DNA of 64,000 nt. Source: Clostridiales bacterium. GTDB lineage: Bacteria; Bacillota; Clostridia; Oscillospirales; Acutalibacteraceae. The notes under the pieces are model-generated. The model worked only from the letters and a program-made list of their open reading frames with translations, was not told where the DNA came from and searched no databases. This document shows, one piece after another, positions 17,256-25,792 of the stretch (position 1 is the stretch's first letter; each line of letters opens with the position of its first letter). The stretch is from contig DXXG01000007.1 in the NCBI GenBank assembly GCA_019416455.1, forward strand, positions 434,001 through 498,000. Reading direction: 5' to 3'. The position numbers and the translations under genes were made by a program.

Positions 17256-18230
17256 TTACAGCCGCAGCAGGGGCACGGTCTTGCGGCAATGCTCAATGGC
17301 TTCCACATCGGGCAGAGCCGGGATGGCTCCGGTCTTGGTGGCGCAGGTAGAACCGGCGGCGTTGGCGAAATCCAGGAAGTCTCTCAGCTCCTCGGGGGAA
17401 AGCTGGGCAGGCCGCTTGCCGGACTGAACGATCTTGGCCAGCAGCGCGCCGAAGAAACTGTCACCGGAACCGGTGGTATCTTTCACCGGGGTGTCGTAAG
17501 TCTCTTTGGCCAGGGAGATTCCGGGAGCGAACGCCTTGCAGCCGTGGGCGCCCAAGGTGACCACCACCAGGGAAACGCCCTGCTCCAGCAGCACCCAAGC
17601 GCCTTCCTCTACCGACTCCTTGCCGGTGAGGAGCTCCAGTTCTTCTCCGGAGATCTTCATGATATCCGCCTTAGAGACCAGGCTCTTCATCCGCTGGATC
17701 CCTTCTTCCTCACGTCCTTTCCACAGGGGAGGACGCCAGTTGGGATCGTAGGCGGTGATCTTCCCCTGGGACCGGGCATGATCCACCAACCGCTCCACCG
17801 CGGAACGGGAAGGCTCCGCTGTCATCAGCAGGGAGCCAAAGCACAACAGCTTGCACTCATCGATCAGGGAAAGGTCTGTGTCCTCGAAGGTCAGCCGGGT
17901 ATCGGCGCCGGGATTGCGGTAAAAGCTGAAATCCCGGTCACCCTCAGGGCTCAGCTGCACGAAGGCCAGAGTGGTGGCGTGGTCCGGGTCCTGGGAAAGC
18001 CCACGGATGTCCACCCCACACTCCTTCAGGGTATCCACCAGGAAATCACCGAACATATCCTTCCCCACACGGCCCAGGAAACCGGCGCTCACTCCTGCTC
18101 GATGGGCCTGCACCGCCACATTGGCCGGGGCGCCTCCAGGGTTGCGGGCAAAGAGCAGCCTCCCGTCCTCCGTTTCTCCCACCGGGGTAAAATCGATCAA
18201 AAGCTCGCCCATGGATACTATATCCGCCAT
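17256..18230 (-). CDS. PfkB-family carbohydrate kinase, probable fructokinase
   Basis: 324 residues, typical for ribokinase-family enzymes. The N-terminal signature starts GGAPANVAVQAHRAG, and the C-terminal ATP/catalytic motif is DTTGSGDSFFGALL with the catalytic base Asp. The overall sequence (MGELLIDFTPV, GRVGKDMFGDFL) fits bacterial fructokinases, though other sugars are possible. It is transcribed alone from a promoter at 18270-18298. No sucrose or fructose transport gene is adjacent. Confidence 0.88.
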   Translation of the reverse strand: MADIVSMGELLIDFTPVGETEDGRLLFARNPGGAPANVAVQAHRAGVSAGFLGRVGKDMFGDFLVDTLKECGVDIRGLSQDPDHATTLAFVQLSPEGDRDFSFYRNPGADTRLTFEDTDLSLIDECKLLCFGSLLMTAEPSRSAVERLVDHARSQGKITAYDPNWRPPLWKGREEEGIQRMKSLVSKADIMKISGEELELLTGKESVEEGAWVLLEQGVSLVVVTLGAHGCKAFAPGISLAKETYDTPVKDTTGSGDSFFGALLAKIVQSGKRPAQLSPEELRDFLDFANAAGSTCATKTGAIPALPDVEAIEHCRKTVPLLRL

Positions 18231-18269
18231 GTCGAATACCGCCTTTCCAAAAGATTGCTTCTTAAATCA

Positions 18270-18298
18270 ATGATACCTGTTTTTCCCTTTTTTGTAAA
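18270..18298 (-). promoter_or_regulatory. Promoter for the sugar kinase
   Basis: On the minus strand TTTACA (18293-18298) and TATCAT (18270-18275) are spaced by 17 bases, about 40 bases upstream of the start. Confidence 0.6.
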
Positions 18299-18320
18299 TG
18301 GAAAAATCCTGGCCCATCCA

Positions 18321-18358
18321 AAAAAGAGGACGAAAGCCTTCCGCCTTCGTCCTCTTTG
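18321..18358 (-). terminator. Intrinsic terminator of the lectin gene
   Basis: A 12-base inverted repeat (AAAGAGGACGAA against TTCGTCCTCTTT) with A- and T-runs at both ends lies immediately after the lectin stop codon. Confidence 0.85.
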
Positions 18359-18362
18359 TGTT

Positions 18363-19097
18363 TTATTTTTTCCCGGTCTTATCGGCAGCCTTCTTTTCGT
18401 CAGCCTGAGACTTTACCAGGGTCTTGGGAGCCTCTTCCTGCTTCTTGAGAGTCTTGGGGGACTCTTCCTGCTTTTTCAGGGCCTTGGGAGTCTCCTCCTG
18501 CTTTTTCAGGACTTTCTTGGGCTCCTCCTGAATAGCCTTGGGCTCGGCAGCCTTCTTGGGCTCCTCTTTTTTGGGTTCAGCCTTAGCGGTCCGGGTGGAA
18601 CGCTTAGTGGGCTTCTCTTCCGCCTTCTTGGCGGTGGACTTGCGCACGGTCTTGGTGGCAGTCTTGGGCGCGGTGGAGACAAACTTCCACTGCTGGCCTT
18701 CACCGTCCACATCTTCCCAGATCTGGGCGGGAGCGCCGTCCTCGCTGCTCATATCCACAATGTCCAGAGCCTTGCCGGCCATGACATTGACGATCTTCTT
18801 ATAGGTGGTGGTCACGTTGACCAGCTGCCACAGCTGGCTCTCCCCGTCCACATCCTCCCAGGTCTGAGCCCAGGTACCGTTGGCAGTGCCGTTAGCCATA
18901 ACGTCCAGCACTTTGCCGCAGGCTTTATTGAAAAGCTTCACGCCGCCTTCCGCTTCCACGGAGGTCCAGATCTGAGCGTCAGTCTTGGCGGGCTCGGCCT
19001 GCTCCACTACCAGGCCGTTATCCAGGCCGGTCGCCTGCAAAGCCTTGCCGCTTCTGCGGTTTACGATCATGAATTCCGCTGTCTTTTTGCCAGCCAT
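18363..19097 (-). CDS. Ricin-type beta-trefoil lectin with histone-H1-like Lys/Pro/Ala tail
   Basis: 244 residues with two parts. Residues 1 to about 135 form a ricin B-type beta-trefoil: three QxW elements (QIW, QLW, QQW) mark its three subdomains, and the segment WEDVDGE occurs twice. Residues from about 137 are a low-complexity basic tail rich in Lys, Glu, Ala and Pro, with at least four copies of a KQEExPKxLK-like decapeptide, resembling bacterial histone-H1-like tails. There is no signal peptide or membrane helix, so the product looks cytosolic. It has a perfect consensus promoter (19157-19185) and its own terminator, suggesting strong single-gene expression. Ligand and role are unknown. 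Confidence 0.85.
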   Translation of the reverse strand: MAGKKTAEFMIVNRRSGKALQATGLDNGLVVEQAEPAKTDAQIWTSVEAEGGVKLFNKACGKVLDVMANGTANGTWAQTWEDVDGESQLWQLVNVTTTYKKIVNVMAGKALDIVDMSSEDGAPAQIWEDVDGEGQQWKFVSTAPKTATKTVRKSTAKKAEEKPTKRSTRTAKAEPKKEEPKKAAEPKAIQEEPKKVLKKQEETPKALKKQEESPKTLKKQEEAPKTLVKSQADEKKAADKTGKK

Positions 19098-19156
19098 CTG
19101 TGAAACATCCTTTCCATATCGGGAGATAAACTCGATTTCTAAACTACCTAGTGGGC

Positions 19157-19185
19157 ATTATATTCTTTTTTACTTCTGCTGTCAA
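19157..19185 (-). promoter_or_regulatory. Perfect consensus sigma-A promoter for the lectin gene
   Basis: On the minus strand TTGACA (19180-19185), a 17-base spacer and TATAAT (19157-19162) match the consensus at every position. Confidence 0.85.
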
Positions 19186-19334
19186 ATCCTTCAAACCCGC
19201 GAAAAACCTGGTTTTTTCCCGATTCCTCAGGAATTGTCATCTCCTTTTTGGATATATTTCTCCACCTGGTGGGAAGCCCATGTCCTGAAATTGTGGAAAA
19301 GCGGAAATTTTTTAAAAATCCGCCAGTTCTGCGC

Positions 19335-19363
19335 TTGGAAACCATCCTCTCATGGTGTATACT
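19335..19363 (+). promoter_or_regulatory. Promoter for the P-type ATPase
   Basis: TTGGAA at 19335-19340 and TATACT at 19358-19363 are spaced by 17 bases. Transcription would begin near 19370, which supports the TTG start at 19401 over an upstream ATG. Confidence 0.7.
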
Positions 19364-19400
19364 GTGAGTAATGAAATCCAGCGAAAAAGGAGGGATTTTC

Positions 19401-21857
19401 TTGTCCCGCAGCCACACGAAACGTCCCGCCCCTCAGCCATCCCGGCGCCAACCGGCGGAGCGCTTCCATCCCGACCCTCAAACGGGCCTCACGCAAGAAC
19501 AGGTACAGCGCCGGGTCCGGGAGGGCCTGCACAATGGCATCTCTGGCATCAAGACGAAATCAGAAGGCCAGATCATTTGGGAGAACGTATTCACCTTCTT
19601 CAACATACTGAACTTTGCCCTGGCCGCCGCGGTGATCTTGGTTGGCTCCATCCGCAGTGCCGTGTTTCTGGGCGTCATCTTCTCCAACATCCTTATAGGC
19701 TCTTTCCAGAGCATCCGGGCCAAGCGGACTTTGGACAAGCTGTCCATCGTATCCGCCCCCAAAGCGGTAGTGCTGCGGGATGGCCAAAAGAAGTCCATCC
19801 CCGTGGAAGAAGTGGTTTTAGATGACATCCTGGTACTCTCTTCCGGCAATCAGATCTGCTCTGACGCGGTGGTTGCCGCGGGCGAGTGTGAAGTCAACGA
19901 GTCCCTCATCACCGGCGAATCAGACCCCATCCTGAAACAGCCTGGAGACCATCTGCTCTCCGGCAGCTTCGTGGTCAGCGGCCAGTGTCGAGGCCAGGTG
20001 GAACACGTGGGCGCTGACAACTACGCCACCAAGATCGCCGGTGACGCCAAGTACATCAAAAAGCGGAACTCCGAGATCATGGACTCCATCGACCGAATCG
20101 TGAAAGTGGTGGGCTTCGGCATCCTGCCCATCGGCGCCCTGCTGTTCTGGAAGCAGTTCTTCGTGCTGGGGGATGACCTGCAAACCTCTGTGGTCAGCAC
20201 CACCGCGGCCATGGTGGGCATGATCCCAGAAGGCCTGGTGCTGCTCATCAGCGTGTGCTTCGCTGTCAGCGTGGTGAAGCTCTCCGCCCGGAAAACTCTG
20301 GTGCGGGACTTGTACTGCGTAGAGACCTTGGCTCGAGTGGACACCCTCTGCCTGGATAAGACCGGCACCATCACCGAGGGCACCATGCAGGTGGACGAGC
20401 TGGTCCCCTTTGAAGGTGTCACGGAACAGGAAATGGCCGTTCCCTTGAACGCCCTTGTCTCCAACCTAGCAGACGACAACCCCACGTTTTTGGCCATCCA
20501 CGACCGCTTCCCGGATCCCAGTCCCTGGCGTGCCACTAACTTGGTACCCTTCTCCTCCGCCCGCAAGTGGAGCGGCGCCTTTTTCCCAGGCCAAGGAGCT
20601 TATGTGATGGGCGCCGGGGAATTCATTCTGGGAGAAGCCTTTGAGACCATCCGGAAACAGGTGGAATCCTACTCCCAGCAGGGGCAGCGTGTGCTGCTGC
20701 TGGCCCAAAGCCCTGACGATTTCGACGGCCAGACCATTTCAGGGGAACTGCGGCCTTTGGGCCTGGTGCTCCTCAGTGATAAGATCCGCCGGGAAGCCCC
20801 CCGGACCCTCCGGTACTTTGCCGACCAGGGCGTGGACCTGAAAGTGATCTCCGGTGACAACGCGGTGACCGTAGCCAACATCGCCCGGAAAGCCGGTCTG
20901 GAAAATGCCGACAAATATGTGGACGCCACCACGCTCCACACAGAGGAGGACATCCGCCAGGCGGTGAACCAGTACGCCGTGTTCGGCCGGGTGACGCCCC
21001 AGCAGAAGCTCAGCTTTGTGAAAGCCCTGAAAGCCCAGGGCCACACCGTTGCCATGACCGGTGACGGCGTCAACGACGTGCTTGCCTTGAAAGAGGCGGA
21101 CTGCTCCATCGCTATGGCCTCCGGCAGCGACGCGGCTCGCACTGTTTCCAGCCTAGTGCTGCTGGACTCCAACTTTGCCTCCATGCCCCTGGTGGTCCAA
21201 GAGGGACGGCGCTCCATCAACAACCTTCAAAGATCCAGCGCTCTGTTTTTGGCCAAGACCATTTTCTCGGCTCTGATCGCCGTGCTGTTTATCTTCATCA
21301 ACTACACCTATCCCTTCCAGCCGGTGCAGCAGACCCTGATCAGCACCCTGACCATCGGCACGCCTTCCTTTATCCTGGCGCTGGAACCCAACAAGGACAG
21401 GCTGCGGGGGAAATTCATTCTCAATGTAATCCGCCAGTCCATCCCCGCCTCGCTCACCATGACCGCCAACATCATACTGCTCTGTGCCCTCAGTGGGCCT
21501 CTGGAGCTGTCCAACCCGGACATGTCCACCCTGGCGGTGATCCTCACCAGCCTGACGGGCTTTATCATGCTGTTTAAAGTCAGCGCTCCCTTCAACGGCC
21601 TTCGCGGCGCCCTGTTCGGGGTGTTGCTGGCGGCCTTTGTGGGAGCTTCCCTGTTCCTGAGCGATTTCTTCGCTCTCACCACCTTCACCTTGCCCATGCT
21701 CATCGCCTTGGCGCCCATGCTGCTGTTCTCCATCGCTCTGATGCTGGCCCTGGTCCATTTTGTGGACCACGTGATCGCCAATTCTCAGAGCCCGGTCTAC
21801 CCCCTTAAAAAGCGCAGGGTGAAAAAAGGCGCTCCCACCCGTCACGGGGCACGGTGA
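19401..21857 (+). CDS. P-type cation-transporting ATPase
   Basis: 818 residues. Signatures in order: the actuator loop ITGESDPI, the phosphorylation motif DKTGTITEG with Asp319, the hinge MTGDGVNDVLALKEADCSIAM, and a C-terminal bundle of about six helices. It lacks N-terminal CxxC or His-rich metal domains, so it is a P2-like calcium/magnesium or related pump rather than a copper or zinc exporter; the ion is not determined. The TTG at 19401 is preceded by AAAGGAGGG at the right distance, whereas the upstream ATG at 19371 has no ribosome site and sits at the predicted transcription start. Confidence 0.9.
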   Translation: MSRSHTKRPAPQPSRRQPAERFHPDPQTGLTQEQVQRRVREGLHNGISGIKTKSEGQIIWENVFTFFNILNFALAAAVILVGSIRSAVFLGVIFSNILIGSFQSIRAKRTLDKLSIVSAPKAVVLRDGQKKSIPVEEVVLDDILVLSSGNQICSDAVVAAGECEVNESLITGESDPILKQPGDHLLSGSFVVSGQCRGQVEHVGADNYATKIAGDAKYIKKRNSEIMDSIDRIVKVVGFGILPIGALLFWKQFFVLGDDLQTSVVSTTAAMVGMIPEGLVLLISVCFAVSVVKLSARKTLVRDLYCVETLARVDTLCLDKTGTITEGTMQVDELVPFEGVTEQEMAVPLNALVSNLADDNPTFLAIHDRFPDPSPWRATNLVPFSSARKWSGAFFPGQGAYVMGAGEFILGEAFETIRKQVESYSQQGQRVLLLAQSPDDFDGQTISGELRPLGLVLLSDKIRREAPRTLRYFADQGVDLKVISGDNAVTVANIARKAGLENADKYVDATTLHTEEDIRQAVNQYAVFGRVTPQQKLSFVKALKAQGHTVAMTGDGVNDVLALKEADCSIAMASGSDAARTVSSLVLLDSNFASMPLVVQEGRRSINNLQRSSALFLAKTIFSALIAVLFIFINYTYPFQPVQQTLISTLTIGTPSFILALEPNKDRLRGKFILNVIRQSIPASLTMTANIILLCALSGPLELSNPDMSTLAVILTSLTGFIMLFKVSAPFNGLRGALFGVLLAAFVGASLFLSDFFALTTFTLPMLIALAPMLLFSIALMLALVHFVDHVIANSQSPVYPLKKRRVKKGAPTRHGAR

Positions 21858-21885
21858 TCTATTCGCCAATGCAAAACAAACAGAA

Positions 21886-21915
21886 AATGCCCCCGGATAA
21901 CCGGGGGCATTTTTG
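21886..21915. terminator. Bidirectional intrinsic terminator
   Basis: ATGCCCCCGG pairs with CCGGGGGCAT around a 4-base loop, with A and T runs on either side. It serves both the ATPase and the converging pyrE. Confidence 0.9.
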
Positions 21916-21930
21916 TTGCGCATCATTTGT

Positions 21931-22593
21931 TTACAGCACGCAGTACTGTTCCATGTAACCTTCCATGGCTTTGATGAGTTCGGGATCAGTGCCGTTGTCT
22001 TTCAGGTACTCGTGGATATCCACCACAGTCACGATGGGATGGACCTTCACGCCAAACTCTTCCTCGACCTCCATAATGGCGGTCTTTCCGGGGGTCTGGC
22101 CCACCTCACAGCGATCCACGCTGATGAACATATGGGGCACTTTCACGTCGGCGCAGGCCTTCAGGATGGGCATGGTCTCCCGCACAGCGGTGCCTGCGGT
22201 GATCACGTCCTCGATGATGATGATCCGGTCGCCGTCCTGGGGCTGATAGCCCACGGTATTGCCGCCCTCGCCGTGATCCTTGGCTTCCTTGCGGTTGAAG
22301 AAATAGGGCCGGTCGATGCCGTGGTCCCGGTAAAGGGAAGCGGCGCAGACGGTAGCCAGGGGGATGCCTTTATAGGCAGGACCAAACATGGCCTCAAAAT
22401 CACCGCCCACAGTGTCCTTCACCAGCTGGGCGTAGTAGCTGCCCAAACGGGAAAGCTGGGCGCCGGTCTTATAATTCCCGGTGTTCACGAAATACTGGGT
22501 ATTCCGGCCGCTCTTTGTAACGAAGTGGCCGAAGCGCAGCACCTGCGCAGAAAGCATGAACTCAATAAATTCCTTTTTCTTTTCCGTCAGCAT
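21931..22593 (-). CDS. pyrE: Orotate phosphoribosyltransferase
   Basis: 220 residues. It joins orotate to PRPP in UMP synthesis. The PRPP-binding motif is IIIEDVITAGTAV; the catalytic loop region includes NRKEAKDHGEGG, and the N-terminal part FVTKSGRNTQYFVNTG is family-typical. It starts 27 bases after the small upstream gene stop behind AAAGGAAG, so the two share the promoter at 22921-22949. No other pyr gene is nearby, and no PyrR-type attenuator is visible. Confidence 0.95.
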   Translation of the reverse strand: MLTEKKKEFIEFMLSAQVLRFGHFVTKSGRNTQYFVNTGNYKTGAQLSRLGSYYAQLVKDTVGGDFEAMFGPAYKGIPLATVCAASLYRDHGIDRPYFFNRKEAKDHGEGGNTVGYQPQDGDRIIIIEDVITAGTAVRETMPILKACADVKVPHMFISVDRCEVGQTPGKTAIMEVEEEFGVKVHPIVTVVDIHEYLKDNGTDPELIKAMEGYMEQYCVL

Positions 22594-22620
22594 TGCTCTG
22601 CTTCCTTTCTTGCGGGAAGA

Positions 22621-22887
22621 TTATTCCTCTTCCTCTTCCGGAGTCTTGTACAGGTTGAATCGGAACAATTTGGATTCGTCAGATTCCTTCTCACACATGA
22701 CAAAGGCCTCGGCGATCTTGCCTCCCTCGATCAGCGCGGTAAGTCCTACCAACTGGCACAGTTTACTTTTCAGATTCAGCCGATCACCGTCACGGGTCAT
22801 GAGATAGACCTCGCCCTCGCAGCTGTCCAGCACCTTCAAAAAGGCTGGCACATCGATGTCGTGCAGTTCTACCATCTTGGGTGACAT
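22621..22887 (-). CDS. Small conserved acidic protein upstream of pyrE
   Basis: 88 residues, with no membrane helix or signal peptide. It is rich in charged residues, ends in an acidic run (PEEEEE), and contains LDSCEGEVYLMTRDGDRLNLKSKLCQ. I chose ATG 22887 over the adjacent in-frame ATG two codons upstream because only it is properly spaced from GGAGG. I do not recognise a characterised family. It is first in a two-gene operon with pyrE. Confidence 0.75.
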   Translation of the reverse strand: MSPKMVELHDIDVPAFLKVLDSCEGEVYLMTRDGDRLNLKSKLCQLVGLTALIEGGKIAEAFVMCEKESDESKLFRFNLYKTPEEEEE

Positions 22888-22920
22888 AGTCATTCCTCCT
22901 TTGCTTTTTGTTCCGGTGAC

Positions 22921-22949
22921 ATCATAGCACACTTTCCAAAAAGATGCAA
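22921..22949 (-). promoter_or_regulatory. Promoter for the small gene and pyrE
   Basis: On the minus strand TTGCAT (22944-22949), a 17-base spacer and TATGAT (22921-22926). Confidence 0.7.
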
Positions 22950-22958
22950 CCGGTTGCA
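22945..22958. promoter_or_regulatory. Candidate repressor operator (LacI-type palindrome)
   Basis: TGCAACCGGTTGCA is a perfect 14-base palindrome with a central CG, the symmetry typical of LacI/GalR/PurR-family operators. It overlaps the -35 box of the pyrE-operon promoter, where a bound protein would block RNA polymerase. No LacI-type gene is in the window, so the regulator is unknown. Confidence 0.5.
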
Positions 22959-23142
22959 CCGGATGCGTTTTGCGCATGGGACCGCTCGCTGACGCTCGGG
23001 CTGAGCTGGCCGCCAACTCGCGTCCGCGCCGCCAGCGACTGACCGAGCCGGCAGGCAAGAATGGACCTATTTCGCGCCACGGGATTTATGGATGACGCCG
23101 GAGCCGGGTCCTGTTTTTCGCCGGTTTTCCTCCAAAGGGACG
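22959..23142. other. Intergenic region between divergent promoters
   Basis: A GC-rich stretch with imperfect CGCTCG/CGAGCG-type inverted repeats between the pyrE-side and phosphomutase promoters. I see no gene or recognisable RNA in it. Confidence 0.4.
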
Positions 23143-23171
23143 TTGCATGTTCGAACAAATTTTGGTACAAT
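23143..23171 (+). promoter_or_regulatory. Promoter for the phosphohexomutase
   Basis: TTGCAT at 23143-23148 and TACAAT at 23166-23171 are spaced by 17 bases. The spacer holds the short palindrome TGTTCGAACA, a possible operator. Confidence 0.65.
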
Positions 23172-23201
23172 GAATGCAGATCATGAAAGGGGTGTTCTTC
23201 A

Positions 23202-24716
23202 ATGGATTATCTCAAGTTAAAAAGCGGCACGGACATCCGCGGAGTTGCTGTGGACGGCGTGCCTGGGGAGCCTATCAATCTCACGGACGAAGTGGTGGAG
23301 ACCATCGCCGCCGCCTATTTGGTGTGGGTGGAGCGTCACCTGAACAAGTCCCCCGAGGGGCTGCGCATCGCCATCGGCCACGATTCCCGTGTGTCTGCCG
23401 ACCGAATCAGCGCGGCGTTGCAGCGGGTGTTCGTGAAATACGGCGTGCATGTGCTGGACTGCGGCCTGGCTTCCACGCCCTCCATGTTCTGGGCCACGCT
23501 GGATCTGCCTTGCGACTGCTCGGTACAGATCACGGCCAGCCATCACCCCTATCACCGCAACGGTTTGAAGTTCTTCACGCCTCAGGGCGGTCTGGACGCT
23601 CCGGACATCACCGAGATCCTGACCCTGTCCCAGAACGGGGAGCATCCTGCCAAGGAAGTCCCCGGCACTCGTGAGGACTGCGGTTACATGAAAGACTACG
23701 CCAAGCGCCTGCGGGAGACCATCCAGAAAGGTGTTGGCGCCCCTGACTACGAGCATCCCCTGAAGGGATTCCACATCGTGGTGGACGCCGGCAACGGCGC
23801 CGGCGGCTTCTATGCCACCGATGTGCTGGAGCCTCTGGGAGCGGATATTTCCGGCAGCCAGTTCCTGGAGCCTGACGGCATGTTCCCCAACCACATCCCC
23901 AACCCTGAAAACGAGACCGCCATGGGCTTTATTTGCCGTGCGGTGAAGGAGTCCAAAGCGGACCTGGGCGTCATTTTTGACACAGACGTGGATCGGGGCG
24001 CCGCAGTGGACAACCGGGGCGAGGAGCTGAACCGGAACCGTCTGGTGGCTTTGGCTTCCGCCATTGCCCTGGAAGGCAACGAAGGCGGCACCGTGGTCAC
24101 CGACTCCATCACCTCCGACGGCTTGAAGGAATACATTGAGAACACCCTGGGCGGCAAACATCACCGGTTCAAGCGGGGCTACAAGAACGTGATCAACGAA
24201 GCCCTCCACCTGAACCAGGAAGGGATCAACTGCCCCCTGGCTATTGAGACCAGCGGCCACGCCGCCATGCGGGAGAACCACTTCCTGGACGACGGCGCCT
24301 ACCTGGTGACCAAGATCCTCATCAAGATGGCATCTCTCCGCAAGGAGGGTAAGGAGCTGGAGGATCTGCTGGCTCCCCTCCGGGAACCCGCCGAAGCGGA
24401 CGAAGTCCGTCTGCCCATTTCCGACCCCGAGTTCCGCGCCCGGGGCGAAGCGCTGATCCAGGCACTGGAAACTTACGCCAAGGAGCAGAACTGGAATATC
24501 GCCCCCGACAACCGGGAAGGCATCCGGGTATCCTTCCCCAAGGGAGAAGGCGAAGGCTGGTTCCTGCTGCGGCTCTCCGTCCATGACCCCATCCTGCCCA
24601 TCAACCTGGAAAGCGATGTGCCCGGCGGCGTGAAAGTCATCGGCAACAAGCTGCTCCAGTTCCTGGAAGCTCACAAGGAAGGCGTGGACATCTCCCCCAT
24701 GGAGAAGTTCGCCTAA
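23202..24716 (+). CDS. Phosphomannomutase/phosphoglucomutase family enzyme
   Basis: 504 residues with the four-domain alpha-D-phosphohexomutase layout. The phosphoserine loop reads TASHHPYHRNGLKFF, with His in place of the usual Asn of TASHNP. The metal-binding loop is DTDVDRGAAVD, the sugar-recognition loop ETSGHAAMRENHFLDDGAY, and the C-terminal phosphate-binding part includes RVSFP. It interconverts hexose-1- and hexose-6-phosphates for envelope or glycan precursors; mannose versus glucose preference is not decided. It is a single-gene unit between its own promoter and terminator. Confidence 0.9.
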   Translation: MDYLKLKSGTDIRGVAVDGVPGEPINLTDEVVETIAAAYLVWVERHLNKSPEGLRIAIGHDSRVSADRISAALQRVFVKYGVHVLDCGLASTPSMFWATLDLPCDCSVQITASHHPYHRNGLKFFTPQGGLDAPDITEILTLSQNGEHPAKEVPGTREDCGYMKDYAKRLRETIQKGVGAPDYEHPLKGFHIVVDAGNGAGGFYATDVLEPLGADISGSQFLEPDGMFPNHIPNPENETAMGFICRAVKESKADLGVIFDTDVDRGAAVDNRGEELNRNRLVALASAIALEGNEGGTVVTDSITSDGLKEYIENTLGGKHHRFKRGYKNVINEALHLNQEGINCPLAIETSGHAAMRENHFLDDGAYLVTKILIKMASLRKEGKELEDLLAPLREPAEADEVRLPISDPEFRARGEALIQALETYAKEQNWNIAPDNREGIRVSFPKGEGEGWFLLRLSVHDPILPINLESDVPGGVKVIGNKLLQFLEAHKEGVDISPMEKFA

Positions 24717-24743
24717 TTCTGCTTTACCTATAACCAACGCGTG

Positions 24744-24779
24744 AAAGCCCTTCCCCCAGACTGGGAGAAGGGCTTTTTT
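24744..24779 (+). terminator. Intrinsic terminator
   Basis: AAGCCCTTC pairs with GAAGGGCTT, followed by a T-run, after the phosphohexomutase gene. It borders the stop codon of the converging spoVAD. Confidence 0.85.
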
Positions 24780-25783
24780 CATCCCGCTGTGAGCTGGACC
24801 ACATGACAGACCCCAGGGATCGCCAGGCCCTGCTGCTGAGAGGTGGGAGACATCAAAGCGCCGGTGGCGCAGAACAAAATGTTTTTCAACTCCCCTTTGC
24901 CCATGCGGCGAAGCAGATGGCCGCACAGCACGCCAGCGGAGCAGCCACACCCCGAGCCCCCAGCGTGGACATCCTGACGTTCCCGGTCGTAGAGAAGCAA
25001 GCCGCAGTCCTGGTGGACCGGGCGAAGATCTACCCCGTTGGCGTCCAAGCACTGGTAAAGCAGCTGGGCGCCCACCATACCCAGGTCACCGGTGAAGATG
25101 CCGTCGTAATCCTCCGGGCGGGTATGGGTATCCTCCAAAAACTGAAAAATACTGTGAGCCGCCGCGGGAGCCATGGCAGCTCCCATGTTGGCAGGATCTT
25201 TCACTCCCAGGTCCTGGACCTTGCCCGCTAAGCCTTTCCGCACCTTGATGGGTCCGCCCACGCCCACTAGGACGCATCCGGAAGCAGTGGCGGTCCACTG
25301 AGCGGTGGGAGACCGCTGACCGCCGTATTCCAGGGGCAGACGGAACTGCCGTTCCGCAGAGCAGAAGTGGGAACTGGTCACCGCCAGGGCTTTCCCCGCC
25401 GCTCCGCTCTCTACTAGGATGGAAGCCATCAGCAGCGTCTGGGCCATGGTGGAGCAAGCCCCGTACTGGCCCAAAAAGGGGATCTGGAAGTCCATCAAGC
25501 CAAAGGTGGAGGAAATGCACTGGTTCAGCAGGTCCCCCGCCAAGATGAAATCCACTCCCTCTGGCCCCAAGTTTGCCTTTTTCAAAGCAATGGAAACCGC
25601 TTCCTTTTGCAGCTGGGCTTCCGCCTTTTCCCAGCTGTCCGCTTGCAGGGTGGTGTCCCCGAAGGTCTGGTCGAACTGATCTCCCAAAGGCCCTTCCGCT
25701 TCCTTTTTTCCTCCCACGGCTGCGTGGCTGAGAATGGAAGGCGGACGGTCAAATTCCAAGGTGCTTTTACCCATGCGTCTCAT
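24779..25783 (-). CDS. spoVAD: Stage V sporulation protein AD
   Basis: 334 residues with a thiolase-like fold. SpoVAD is the dipicolinic-acid-binding subunit of the SpoVA channel in the inner spore membrane. Family segments include KSTLEFDRPPSILSHAAVGG at the N-terminus, DFILAGDLLNQC, GQYGACSTMAQ and HSSGCGCSA-like motifs (GSGCGCSAGVL) near the end. It starts 9 bases after the spoVAC stop. spoVAE, which normally follows, is absent here. Confidence 0.95.
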   Translation of the reverse strand: MRRMGKSTLEFDRPPSILSHAAVGGKKEAEGPLGDQFDQTFGDTTLQADSWEKAEAQLQKEAVSIALKKANLGPEGVDFILAGDLLNQCISSTFGLMDFQIPFLGQYGACSTMAQTLLMASILVESGAAGKALAVTSSHFCSAERQFRLPLEYGGQRSPTAQWTATASGCVLVGVGGPIKVRKGLAGKVQDLGVKDPANMGAAMAPAAAHSIFQFLEDTHTRPEDYDGIFTGDLGMVGAQLLYQCLDANGVDLRPVHQDCGLLLYDRERQDVHAGGSGCGCSAGVLCGHLLRRMGKGELKNILFCATGALMSPTSQQQGLAIPGVCHVVQLTAG

Positions 25784-25792
25784 AGAGTCACC

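Noticed and set aside
17289..19103. A 604-codon plus-strand open frame across the sugar kinase and lectin genes
   Set aside because: It crosses two terminators and two promoters and is antisense to genuine genes; its Leu/Gly-rich end is the complement of the Lys/Pro tail.
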